A stretch of DNA of 64,000 bases, taken from Helichrysum umbraculigerum. Lineage: Eukaryota; Streptophyta; Magnoliopsida; Asterales; Asteraceae. The notes beneath the pieces are model-generated. The model was not told where the DNA came from. It ran no database searches and saw only the letters and a program-made list of their open reading frames with translations. Within the stretch, counting starts at the first letter, position 1. The number at the start of each line of letters is the position of its first letter. The position numbers were made by a program, and so were the translations under genes. Location: the NCBI GenBank assembly GCA_949592205.1, contig CATIUR010000004.1, positions 84,047,337-84,111,336 of the forward strand, in the 5' to 3' direction. Positions 21,905 to 33,207 of this stretch are shown here, in pieces.

Positions 21905-22798
21905 TGTGACACCCGTCAATCTAGGACTAGTAATTAGTGCCTAATCGAGTTTTAATACATGTAATTAGTTCTGTGTTAGGCTAATTTGTGTATCAAGTAA
22001 TTATGTATTGTTAAATATATATACACAAGAAATTACGGTTTTATTAAATCGTACGAATCTCAAATCGAATGGAAATTCGACACAATTAATACGGACGTTG
22101 GTGAACGATTTTTAAGTGATACAAATATTAATTAATAACGTGTCATGTTTAAAAACATTATGCCAATAATATTTCGTATCCAAGTTTTATTACACAATTA
22201 ATGTATACGCGACTCAAAATGTAAACGCACAAACAAAACGAAACAAATTACCTTTTATAACGTGATTTCTAAATATTTAGTAAAATACATCAACAAAATA
22301 TTTGAATAATTATTCGTAAATTAAAACGTAAAAACTAAACTTATAAAATAAATATGTAACGTTTAAACAAGCGGGAAACGAACACCGCACGGGGCGCAGT
22401 GCACGGACTGAAAAATGGTGGGGATTTAACCACCACCATCTTCCCCTTTTTCTTCATTTAACTTTTCTTTCTTCTCTCTCTCTTTCTTTTCTCTCTAAAA
22501 AGAAAACCACCACCTCCCCATTAAAATCGCCAAAAAGGAACACGAAACGCACTCGGATCACCATACTCGTTTGGAGAAAAACGTTCCTCTCATCACGATC
22601 TACACTTTCATCTTTTCGGATTTTCAATCCGACACTTTGTAAGTTTCCGATAAATATCGAAACTTTTCGATTTCGTTTATTTTTACATGAAAATGGTTTA
22701 GATATGTTTAAAATGTCCTAATATGGGTTGGGTAAAAGTTTTGTAACCAACGGTCGCCGGAAAACATGTTTTTGGGCCAAAAATCCGTCAAACAGACG

Positions 22799-23275
22799 GT
22801 AGTGTCGCATAGACGAACCCAGATATGCGTCACTTCCAGCGTCACTCCTTAAGTGTCGCTATACCCCCGATACCGACACTTCCTAAGTGTCGCCTAAGAC
22901 CAAATGTTGGCCCCTAACCGTCACTACTTAAGTGACGTCTATACATATACCGACACTACCTAGCGACACTTGTTAAGTGCCGCCGTAATTTTTTACCCGA
23001 CACTATACACCGCCACTAGATAAGTGAAGCCCCATTTTATTACCAGACACTGTGTACCGTCACTAGATAAGTGATGCCTTACTACGATAACCGACACTGG
23101 GCTAGTGACGCCCTATATCCTATACCGACACTTCATAAGTGTCGCATATAATTACATTTTGATCCCTACCCGTCACTCTATAAGTGACGCCCTATACAAT
23201 ACCGACACTCGATACCGACACTCCGCTAGTGTCGCATAAAGTCCTCTTAGTGACGCATATAAGTGTCGCATAGCA
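22799..23275 (+). repeat. Hairpin array (GCGACACTT/AAGTGTCGC) in C 5' LTR
   Basis: More than a dozen half-units CGACACT/AGTGTCGC and GTCACTA/TAAGTGAC, mostly arranged as inverted pairs such as CGACACTTCCTAAGTGTCGC with 2-6 nt loops. Two flavours alternate, GTGTCG and GTGACG. The same array is at 30918-31390 in the 3' LTR. Confidence 0.9.
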
Positions 23276-23682
23276 CAGAAGACTTCAGACCAGTTTTTCA
23301 CTAAGTGTTGAACCTATACAACTTCAAACCACTATACAATACGACTTTTCAAACACTATGAGACATACTTTTCAAAGCTAACACTTCGAGACATAAGGAG
23401 AACATTGAAATATTTAAATTCCAACAATCACCAACGGGCCGTATGCACTTTCAAAACATACTTCAATATCAACCAAGTCGTTGTAACTTGGAACAATACA
23501 ATTAACCAAATCGGGGTAATTTGGACATCAAGTTAAACAAACAATTTCAATGGTAGTCTTTCGAGATACCGATACAATTAATAACCATCACGTGTCATGG
23601 ACACATTCAGGTTACGAGTCTTTGGACATTACCACACATCAATTTACTTCAAGTTTAGTTGCTTAGACACTTCAAGACTCAG

Positions 23683-24167
23683 GTGAGTTTCATGGCCCCA
23701 TTTTCACTACTTTTATCAGGGGTGTGATATTACTGCTCTTTCTGTTTTTACAAGTAGAACGCAAGTACAACTATCGAATACTGCATGAGTTTCAACTAAT
23801 CAATTTAAAGTCCTCTATAGCATAGTCTGGTAATACGTAGTAGCGTGAATGTTAGTATATGATATCATATAGGATTGACAATCCTCATCCGGGTTAGCAC
23901 GCACTAGCCGGTCAAACAGATGTATTAGCATTTGGGAAGACGAGTGTGGATTAGACATTCGTAGGAGGCAAATCAGTTAGGTTTCCTTAATTGGACCTAG
24001 CGCTCGAGTTAAGCTCAGACTATGTGCTCATGGATTGTATAACTTTTATTTTGCTTAATTGCATTTTAAATTCAATATAAATCTTGAGGTTCCTACAACT
24101 ATACATTGACATACAAACCTGTGAGCTCACCAGCGTTTTCGCTGACCCATTTTAGCATGTATCACAG
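23683..24167 (+). other. Candidate LTR leader intron, C 5' LTR
   Basis: Donor CTCAG|GTGAGT and acceptor TGTATCACAG|GTAC, 485 bp apart, with CGCTGAC about 25 nt before the acceptor as branch point. The equivalent sites occur in the LTRs of B, E, F, G, H and J while much of the sequence between has diverged. Confidence 0.6.
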
Positions 24168-24462
24168 GTACCCAGCAGTAGGTTGGCTGCACAGGCAGGG
24201 ACTATTAGCTCGAGTCAGCATACATACAACTAGAGATTTGATTGCATTATTATATTTTGTAGAAGTAATTATGCTATGTAAGCTCTCAATTTCAGGAACC
24301 GAGCTAATGTAACATTATTTTGATGTAAACGTTTACTTTATTAATACAAGTTTAAAACGACGCATATAGTGGTCGTTCATTATATCTTATGTGCTTTGTA
24401 TATTGATTAGTGACACCCAAATCGAGCTTCCGCAAATCATTAAATTTGGGGGTGTCATAGAT

Positions 24463-24475
24463 TGGTATCAGAGCC
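24463..24475 (+). other. Primer-binding site of C
   Basis: TGGTATCAGAGCC, complementary to initiator Met tRNA, three bases (GAT) after the LTR end. Confidence 0.9.
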
Positions 24476-24784
24476 TAAGGTTATAGTGAACTAGGTTGCA
24501 TTTAGTGGGCCTAGACTATGACCGTTAGGCAGTATTCCCTATTAGGTATAACCAGTTCAGAGATTACAGCATACGAATTTAATTTAACATAGCTTGATCA
24601 ACTATGTACAATTAAATAAAGATGATGTAAGATCTGAAGGAAGTTATGGCTGAACAGGATACTAGTTGACTCTGACCTCGAGAGAACCGGGACTCAAAAC
24701 AAGTCTGTGCTAGACACCCTAGGCTATTATATGTTACATATATATACATAGGTAGACCTCACTCTTTTCACACCTTGTCTCAGA

Positions 24785-25279
24785 ATGGCAAACACACCAT
24801 CCAATTCATCGCAATCTCATTTTCGTGGATCACGAAACCCGAGGGCGGCTACGTGTGACATCAGGTCGCCCCGAACCAGCTCATACCCCACTCATCTCAC
24901 TTTGCCGGACTTAGCCACTAGAGTTCATCACCACGACCAACGACTCCACGAGATGGACCTCGAACTCCAAGAAACCCGTGAGAATTGGAGACTCATTGCA
25001 ATGGAACGAATCGACCAAGTCTCGGAAGATCATGAGAACACCGTCACCACTATGGACACTCTTCAAGATCGGATAGGAGAAACGGTCGGAACCATGGAGG
25101 TTGTCCACCAACAAGTGATCGTCAACCGGAATGAGATCACCATGCTACAAGTAAGACTGCATGAGTGCGAGACTCGTCTGATGGAAACCGAGGACGCCCT
25201 CCGAAGGGCAAACACACTTGCAGAATCTGTGGACCGCCTCAACACACTGCTGCCACGACTCAATCTACGTCAGAATTAG
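24785..25279 (+). CDS. Extra ORF upstream of gag in gypsy C (164 aa)
   Basis: Small intact ORF between the PBS and gag, from an ATG after a 310-nt leader to TAG. The N-terminus (about 1-45) is Ser/Arg-rich. Residues about 45-160 are strongly charged with heptad-like Leu/Met/Val spacing (HDQRLHEMDLELQETREN ... LLPRL), suggesting one long coiled coil. No zinc finger, signal peptide or membrane segment. Function unknown. It sits 304 nt ahead of gag in the same strand. The leader of A shows no such ORF. That it stays open while gag-pol has four stops could reflect chance, short length or selection before insertion. Confidence 0.6.
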   Translation: MANTPSNSSQSHFRGSRNPRAATCDIRSPRTSSYPTHLTLPDLATRVHHHDQRLHEMDLELQETRENWRLIAMERIDQVSEDHENTVTTMDTLQDRIGETVGTMEVVHQQVIVNRNEITMLQVRLHECETRLMETEDALRRANTLAESVDRLNTLLPRLNLRQN

Positions 25280-25583
25280 CTTAGGCTGAAGCTGTACTCT
25301 CTTATGCTTTCGTAGGATCTAAGTTATCCTACCGGATATAACAACTCCCGGCGCTTTTGTAAAACATCTAAGTCTGTAACTTTTGAAACTTGTGACTCAA
25401 AATCGTCTGTAATCATTTGGCTTCGAAATATCAATTGACGATTTCTATTAATTATCTCATGTTATTGACTTTTACCTTGCGATGTTGTATATGACCATTT
25501 TATATATGTACATCTGCGGTGATATATCATGAATTTCGGGCTAGTATCTTACTTCCTTTCCTTGTTCTTTCTTACTCAGCATC

Positions 25584-28500
25584 ATGCCTCCTCGCCGACA
25601 AATCACCCTTAGTGAAGCTGAGATCGCGGGACTGATTGCCCGCAGTGTGACCCAAGCCTTGGCTGCTCAAACACCACCACCCAGTAGCGAGGACACAGCT
25701 AACAATGCTTCACCACCCAGACCCTGCTCCTATAAGGACTTTCTGAGCTGCAAACCACTATACTTCAAGGGCACGGAAGGTGCTATTGGTTTGAGCCGAT
25801 GGATAGAACGCATAGAATCTGTTTTCATCCTCTGCAACTGCACCGAGGAAAACAAGGTAAAGTTCGCCGCCTACACTTTTCAGGAAGGTGCTCTCACGTG
25901 GTGGAACGCCCATGCCAACTCTGTGGGTCTTGAGATAGCTAATCAACTACCTTGGGCCGAGTTGAAGAACAAACTGAGGGAGAAGTATTGTCCCGAGGAA
26001 GAGATACACCGATTAGAGGAGGAGTTCTGGCAACTTGCTGTGCAAGGGACCGATATTGAGGTATACACCATCAAGTTCCAGCAATATGCGTCCCTGTGCC
26101 CTAGCCTGGTGGAACCAGAGAAAAAGGGAGTTAAGAAATACATCCGCGGCCTTCCCGAGAGCATCCAGGGAAGTGTCGCCTCATCACAACCAGCCACCAC
26201 TGAAAGTGCTATCAGACTAGCACACGAGCTCATGGCACTGGTGGTCAGCAGCGAGAAATCCAACAACAACAAACGCAAATCCACCGAACCACACAGCAGC
26301 CACCAAAACAAGAAGTCCAACGCCATCCAAGCTTACAACATCAACACCGAACCCAAACGCACCTACACTGGGGACAGGCCATATTGTTCCAAGTGTAACT
26401 ACCACCACCATGGCCCTTGCAAATCTCCTTGCAACAACTGCAGGAAGTACGGGCATTCATCCAAAGACTGCCGAGCCCCTAAATCAAGAAACAACAACCA
26501 GCAACCCAAAACCTGTTACGAATGTGGGGAAAAAGGACATTTCAGGGATGCATGTCCCAAACTGAAGAACCAGAGCAACAACAACAACAACAACCGCAAC
26601 AGCAACAACAATAACACCCGAAGTAGAGCCTTCGTCATCAACTCCGGGGACGCCCGCCAAGACCCGAATGTGGTCACGGATATGTTCCTCCTCAACAACT
26701 TAACTGCTTCAATTCTGTTTGATACCGGTGCTGATAGGAGTTTTATTTCTGATGAGTTTTGCCCACTACTTGACATCACTCCAGTTGCCTTAGATGTTAA
26801 GTACACTGTAGAGCTTGCAAACGGTAAACTTATGGAAACCAAGAGTGTGATCCCTAATTCCACTTTAAATCTAGCCGATGAAATTTTCTCAATAGATCTC
26901 ATGCCTGTTAAGATAGGAAGTTTCGATGTCATTGTTGGAATGGACTGGTTGTCCAAGCATCGGGCTGAAATTATCAGTGGCGACAAAGTTATTCGTATAC
27001 CTCTCGCCACCGGTGGAACTCTAGTCATACAGGGGGAGACCGGTGGGACGAGACTCAATATCATGTCTTGCTTGAAAACCCGCAAATTTCTGAAAAAGGG
27101 CTATCCCGCAATCCTCGCGCACATCATGGAGAAAAAGTCGGAGGAGAAGCGACTTGAGGATGTACCAATTGTCCGAGACTTTCCTGAAGTCTTTCCCGAA
27201 GAACTGCCTAGTCTACCACCACCAAGACAAATTGAGTTCTCAATTTATCTCGTGCCGGTTGCTGCGCCGGTGGCACGAGCACCATATCGTTTAGCTCCAT
27301 CAGAACTTTAGGAGTTGTCTGCCCAATTACAGGAACTTCTGGAAAGAGGATTCATTAGGCCGAGTTCTTCACCTTGGGGAGCTCCAGTCCTATTTGTCAA
27401 AAAGAAAGACGGCACTTTTCGAATGTGTATCGACTATCGAGAGTTGAACAAGTTGACCGTCAAGAACCGATACCCATTACCTCGAATCGATGATTTGTTC
27501 GACCAACTACAAGGATCGAGTTGTTATTCAAAAATTGATCTCCGATCCAGTTATCACCAATTGCGTGTTCGCGATGCCGACATTCCAAAAACCGCTTTCC
27601 AAACCCGCTATGGGCATTACGAATTCCAAGTGATGCCATTCGGCCTAACCAACGCACCGGCTGTATTCGTGGACCTTATGAATCAGGTGTGTAAACCTTA
27701 CCTTGACAAGTTTGTCATTGTCTTCATCGATGACATCCTCATCTATTCACGAAGCGAATAAGAACACGCGCAACACCTCAAAACCATCCTAGAGCTACTT
27801 AGACATGAAGAGCTGTATGCTAAATTTTCTAAGTGTGAGTTCTGGATAAAAACCGTACAATTCCTTGGCCATGTCATTGATAGTCAAGGAATTCATGTTG
27901 ATCCGTCAAAAATCGAGGCTATCAAAGACTGGCAATCGCCAACCACTCCGACCGAAGTACGGCAGTTTTTGGGACTGGCCGGGTACTACCGGCGATTCAT
28001 TGAAAATTTCTCCAAGATAGCCTTACCACTCACGACACTGACCCAGAAAGACAAAAAGTTTGACTGGACTGATAAACAAGAGTCGGCATTCCAACTCTTA
28101 AAGCAAAAGCTTTGCAGTGCCCCTATTCTATCATTACCCGAGGGCACCGATGACTTCGTGGTATACTGCGATGCTTCTCATCAAGGTCTCGGTTGCGTGC
28201 TTATGCAACGAGACAAAGTCATAACTTATGCTTCACGACAGCTCAAGATTCAAGAAAAGAATTACACCACCCACGACCTCGAGTTAGGAGCCGTTATTTT
28301 TGCCCTCAAAATTTGGAGACATTACCTCTATGGCACTAGGTGCACAATCTTTACAGACCACAAAAGTCTCCAACACATATTCGATCAGAAGGATCTCAAC
28401 ATGAGGCAACGTCGATGGGTCGAGTTGCTTACCGATTAAGACTGCGAACTCAAATATCATCCAGGCAAAGCTAATGTTGTTGCTGATGCCCTCAGTCGAA

Positions 28501-30011
28501 AAGAGCGAGTGAAACCACTTCGGGTCCGAGCCCTCAGTATGACCATTCACAACAATTTAAACATTCAAATTCTCACTGCTCAACTCGAAGCCTTGAAACC
28601 CGAAAATGTCAAAGATGAAGCCTTGCGGGGCATGGATAAACAATTCGAAATCAAACCTAACGGGATTAGGTATTTCTCAAACCGAATCTGGTTGCCTAAA
28701 TTTGGGAACCTACGAGACTTGGTGATGGATGAAGCTCACAAGTCCAAATATTTTATCCATCCGGGATCCGATAAAATGTACCACGGTATCAAGGACTTCT
28801 ACTGGTGGCCGAACATGAAAGCTGAAATCGCCACCTATGTCAGTAAGTGCCTTACTTGCTCCAAGGTCAAAATCGAATATCAAAAACCTTCTGCTTTACT
28901 TCAACAGCCCAGTCTTCCTGAATGGAAATGGGAACAAATTGACATGGACTTCATAACCAAACTACCCAAGTCCTCGAGCGGTTGCGATACCATTTGGGTG
29001 ATCATGGATCGTCTCACAAAGTCTGCTCACTTCCTGGCAATCAAGGAATCCGAAAAAATGGAACGCCTCACCAGAATCTATCTGAAGGAAATCGTGACAA
29101 AACACGGTGTTCCAACCTCAATTATCTCCGATAGGGATAGTCATTTCACTTCACAATTTTGGCAATCACTTCAAAAATCCCTGGGTACTCGACTTGATAT
29201 GAGTACCGCATACCATCCTCAAACCGACAGCCAAAGTGAACGAACAATTCAAACACTAGAAGACATGCTACGGGCCTGCGTAGTAGACTTCAGTGTAAAC
29301 TAGGAAAAACACTTACCATTGTGCGAGTTCTCGTACAACAACAGTTATCATACCAGCATTAAGGCTGCACCTTTCGAGGCACTGTACGGTCGTAAGTGCC
29401 GGTCACCTATCTGTTGGACCGAAGTTGGGGATAGCCAAGTCACAGGTCCAGAAATCATTCACGAGACGACCGAGAGAATCGTCGAAATTCAAAACAAGCT
29501 CAAGGTCGCGCGTGATCGTCAGAAAAGTTATGCTGATGTTAGACGAAAACCACTCGAGTTCCAAGTTGGGGATCGAGTACTACTCAAAGTATCTCCTTGG
29601 AAAGGCGTAATCCGATTTGGTAAACGAGGGAAGTTAAATCCCAGATACATTGGACCATTCGAGATCCTCGAAAGGATTGGTCCAGTGGCATATCGATTGC
29701 AGCTGCCATCCGAACTCAGCAGCGTGCATCCTACTTTTCATGTTTCAAATCTGAAGAAGTGTCTGTCTGATGAGACACTTATCATTCCACTCGATGAAAT
29801 TCGAGTTGACGAGAAACTTCACTTTGTTGAGGAACCCGCCGAAATCGTGGACCGTGAGGTCAAACAACTTAAACAAAGTCGTATTCCCATCGTCAAAGTT
29901 AGGTGGAATTCGCGGCGCGGTCCGGAATTCACCTGGGAACGGGAAGACCAAATGCGACTCAAGTATCCTCAACTCTTCACTGAATCAACATCAAACACGA
30001 CTTCAAGTTAA
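25584..30011 (+). pseudogene. gag-pol: Gypsy C gag-pol with four in-frame stops
   Basis: One frame of 1475 codons, no frameshift, interrupted by stops at 27309 (CAG to TAG), 27759, 28437 and 29301 (TGG to TAG). Domains in order: gag core (TWWNAH, FWQL, KKYIRGLP); CSKCNYHHHGPC; zinc knuckles CNNCRKYGHSSKDC and CYECGEKGHFRDAC (about 26430-26560); protease LFDTGADRSF (near 26720); RT with CIDYRELNKL and FIDDILIYS (near 27727); RNase H VVYCDASHQG; integrase HHCC (HPGSDKMYHG, CLTC), D (MDFITKLP), D (ISDRDSHFTS) and E (PQTDSQSERT). The C-terminus HPTFHVSNLKKCL and VKVRWNSRRGPEFTW is of chromodomain type. Start ATG follows the leader and matches the A gag start. As it stands only a Gag-PR product truncated before RT can be made. 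Confidence 0.93.
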
Positions 30012-30032
30012 ATTTCGGTATGAAATTCTTCT

Positions 30033-30045
30033 AACAGGGGGAGAA
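30033..30045 (+). other. Polypurine tract of C
   Basis: AACAGGGGGAGAA directly before the 3' LTR start TGTGACACC, after the gag-pol stop. Confidence 0.85.
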
Positions 30046-32576
30046 TGTGACACCCGTCAATCTAGGACTAGTAATTAGTGCCTAATCGAGTTTTAATACA
30101 TGTAATTAGTTCTGTGTTAGGCTAATTTGTGTATCAAGTAATTATATATTGTTGAATATATATACACAAGAAATTACGGTTTTATTAAATCGTACGAATC
30201 TCAAATCGAATGGAAATTCGACACAATTAATACGGACGTTGGTGAACGATTTTTAAGTGATACAAATATTAATTAATAACGTGTCATGTTTAAAAACATT
30301 ATGCCAATAATATTTCGTATCCAAGTTTTATTACACAATTAATGTATACGCGATTCAAAATGTAAACGCACAAACAAAACGAAACAAATTACCTTTTATA
30401 ACGTGATTTCTAAATATTTAGTAAAATACTTCAACAAAATATTTGAATAATTATTCGTAAATTAAAACGTAAAAACTAAACTTATAAAATAAATATGTAA
30501 CGTTTAAACAAGCGGGAAACGAACACCGCACGGGGCGCAGTGCACGGACTGAAAAATGGTGGGGATTTAACCACCACCATCTTCCCCTTTTTCTTCATTT
30601 CACTTTTCTTTCTTCTCTCTCTCTCTTTCTTTTCTCTCTAAAAAGAAAACCACCACCTCCCCATTAAAATCCCAAAAAGGAACACGAAACACACTCGGAT
30701 CACCATACCCGTTTGGAGAAAAACGTTCCTCTCATCACGATCTACACTTTCATCTTTTCGGATCCGACAAATCTCGAAACTTTTCGATTTCATTTATTTT
30801 TACATGAAAATGGTTTAGATATGTTTAAAATGTCCTAATATGGGTTGGGTAAAAGTTTTGTAACCAACGGTCGCCGGAAAACATGTTTTTGGGCCAAAAA
30901 TCCGTCAAACAGACGGTAGTGTCGCATAGACGAACCCAGATATGCGTCACTTCCAGCGTCACTCCTTAAGTGTCGCTATACCCCCGATACCGACACTTCC
31001 TAAGTGTCGCCTAAGACCAAATGTTGGCCCCTAACCGTCACTACTTAAGTGACGTCTATACATATAACGACACTACCTAGCGACACTTGTTAAGTGCCGC
31101 CGTATTTTTTTACCCGACACTATACACCGCCACTAGATAAGTGACGCCCCATTTTATTACCAGACACTGTGTACCGTCACTAGATAAGTGACGCCTTACT
31201 ACGATAACCGACACTGGGCTAGTGACGCCCTATATCCTATACCGACACTTCATAAGTGTCGCATATAATTACATTTTGATCCCTACCCGTCACTCTATAA
31301 GTGACGCCCTATACAATACCGACGCTCGATACCGACACTCCGCTAGTGTCGCATAAAGTCCTCTTAGTGACGCATATAAGTGTCGCATAACACAGAAGAC
31401 TTCAGACCAGTTTTTCACTAAGTGTTGAACCTATACAACTTCAAACCACTATACAATACGACTTTTCAAACACTATGAGACATACTTTTCAAAGCTAACA
31501 CTTCGAGACATAAGGAGAACATTGAAATATTTAAATTCCAACAATCACCAACGGGCCGTATGCACTTTCAAAACATACTTCAATATCAACCAAGTCGTTG
31601 TAACTTGGAACAATACAATTAACCAAATCGGGGTAATTTGGACATCAAGTTAAACAAACAATTTCAATGGTAGTCTTTCGAGATACCGATACAATTAATA
31701 ACCATCACGTGTCATGGACACATTCAGGTTACGAGTCTTTGGACATTACCACACATCAATTTACTTCAAGTTTAGTTGCTTAGACACTTCAAGACTCAGG
31801 TGAGTTTCATGGCCCCATTTTCACTACTTTTATCAGGGGTGTGATATTACTGCTCTTTTTGTTTTTACAAGTAGAAAGCAAGTACAACTATCGAATACTG
31901 CATGAGTTTCAACTAATCAATTTAAAGTCCTCTATAGCATAGTCTGGTAATACATAGTAGCTTGAATGTTAGTATATGATATCATATAGGATTGACAATC
32001 CTCATCCGGGTTAGCACGCACTAGCCGGTCAAACGGATGTATTAGCATTTGGGAAGACGAGTGTGGATTAGACACTCGTAGGAGGCAAATCAGTTAGGTT
32101 TCCTTAATTGGACCTAGCGCTCGAGTTAAGCTCAGACTATGTGCTCATGGATTGTATAACTTTTATTTTGCTTAATTGAATTTTAAATTCAATATAAATC
32201 TTGCGGTTCTTACAACTATACATTGACATACAAACCTGTGAGCTCACCAGCGTTTTCGCTGACCCATTTTAGCATGTATCACAGGTACCCAGCAGTAGGT
32301 TGGCTGCACAGGCAGGGACTATTAGCTCGAGTCAGCATACATACAACTAGAGATTTGATTGCATTATTATATTTTGTAAAAGTAATTATGCTCTGTAATC
32401 TCTCAATTTCAGGAACCGAGCTAATGTAACATTATTTTGATGTAAACGTTTACTTTATTAATACAAGTTTAAAACGACGCATATAGTGGTCGTTCATTAA
32501 ATCTTATGTGCTTTGTATATTGATTAGTGACACCCAAATCGAGCTTCCGCAAATCATTAAATTTGGGGGTGTCACA
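30046..32576 (+). mobile_element. Gypsy C 3' LTR (2531 bp)
   Basis: Near copy of 21905-24459, ending GTCACA. It contains the hairpin array at 30918-31390 and the candidate intron at 31800-32284, again 485 bp. Followed by the CATTG duplication and the resumed B integrase. Confidence 0.93.
31800..32284 (+). other. Candidate LTR leader intron, C 3' LTR
   Basis: Same CAG|GTGAGT donor, CGCTGAC branch point and ATCACAG acceptor as in the 5' LTR. Confidence 0.55.
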
Positions 32577-32581
32577 CATTG

Positions 32582-33207
32582 TATGGTCGTAAGTGCCGCT
32601 CACCTATCTGTTGGACCGAGGTGGGAGATAGCCAACTCACTGGTCCGGAAATCGTTCATGAAACCACCGAGAAAATCGTTGGTATCCAAAACAAACTCAA
32701 AGCCGCACGTGATCATCAGAAAAGCTATGCTGACGTGAGACGCAAACCACTCGAGTTCCAGGTTAGGGATCGAGTACTACTCAAAGTTTCACCTTGGAAA
32801 GTTGTCATTTGTTTCGGCAAACTCGGAAAACTAAATCCTAGATACATTGGACCTTTTGAATCCTCGAGAGGACTTGTTTAGTGGCATATCGATTGCAGCT
32901 GCCACCCGAACTCAGCAGCGTGCACCCCACTTTTCACATTTCTAACTTGAAGAAATGCTTGTCTGATGAGACACTAATAATTCCACTCGATGAAATTCGT
33001 ATTGACGACAAGCTTCACTTTGTTGAAGAACCCGCCGAAATCATGGACCGTGAGGTCAAACAACTCAAACAAAGTCGTATTCCCATCGTAAAGGTCAGGT
33101 GGAATTCGCGGCGTGGTTCGGAATTCACTTGGGAACGGGAAGACCAAATGCGACTCAAGTATCCTCAGTTATTCACTGTCGCTACTTCGAACCCGACTTC
33201 AAACTAA
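32582..33207 (+). pseudogene. Gypsy B integrase C-terminus, after C
   Basis: Continues B from YGRKCRSPICWTEVGD through SYADVRRKPLEFQV, then a one-base loss and a TAG near 32865-32880 break the frame. The rest (AYRLQLPPELSSVHPTF to LKYPQLFT) is open to TAA at 33205. It is the chromodomain-type tail, closely similar to that of C. Followed by TTCGGGACGAAATT and the PPT. Confidence 0.9.

Larger units (their letters stand above)
21905..24459 (+). mobile_element. Gypsy C 5' LTR (2555 bp)
   Basis: TGTGACACCCGTC to GGGGGTGTCATA. The terminal CA is TA here but CA in the 3' LTR, a point change at the integration end. It differs from 30046-32576 by an extra 24 or so bp near 22625 and a modest number of base changes. 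It carries GAACACCGCACGGGGCGC (near 22381), a CT-rich tract (22440-22500), a hairpin array and a candidate intron. Confidence 0.93.
21905..32576 (+). mobile_element. Complete gypsy element C (10.7 kb, Tekay/Del-like)
   Basis: Target duplication CATTG at 21900-21904 and 32577-32581; the B integrase frame reads across it (EAL then YGRK). Contents: 5' LTR, PBS, a 164-aa ORF, gag-pol in gypsy order (PR-RT-RNaseH-IN) with a chromodomain-like tail, PPT, 3' LTR. The long LTRs, initiator Met PBS and C-terminal IVKVRWNSRRGPEFTWERED region fit the Tekay/Del chromovirus lineage (inference by type). gag-pol has four stops, so C can no longer make its own proteins. Confidence 0.93.

Noticed and set aside
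22799..23275. CRISPR-like array
   Set aside because: The spacing is irregular, the units are inverted pairs, and the context is a plant LTR; the same array is in both LTRs of one element.
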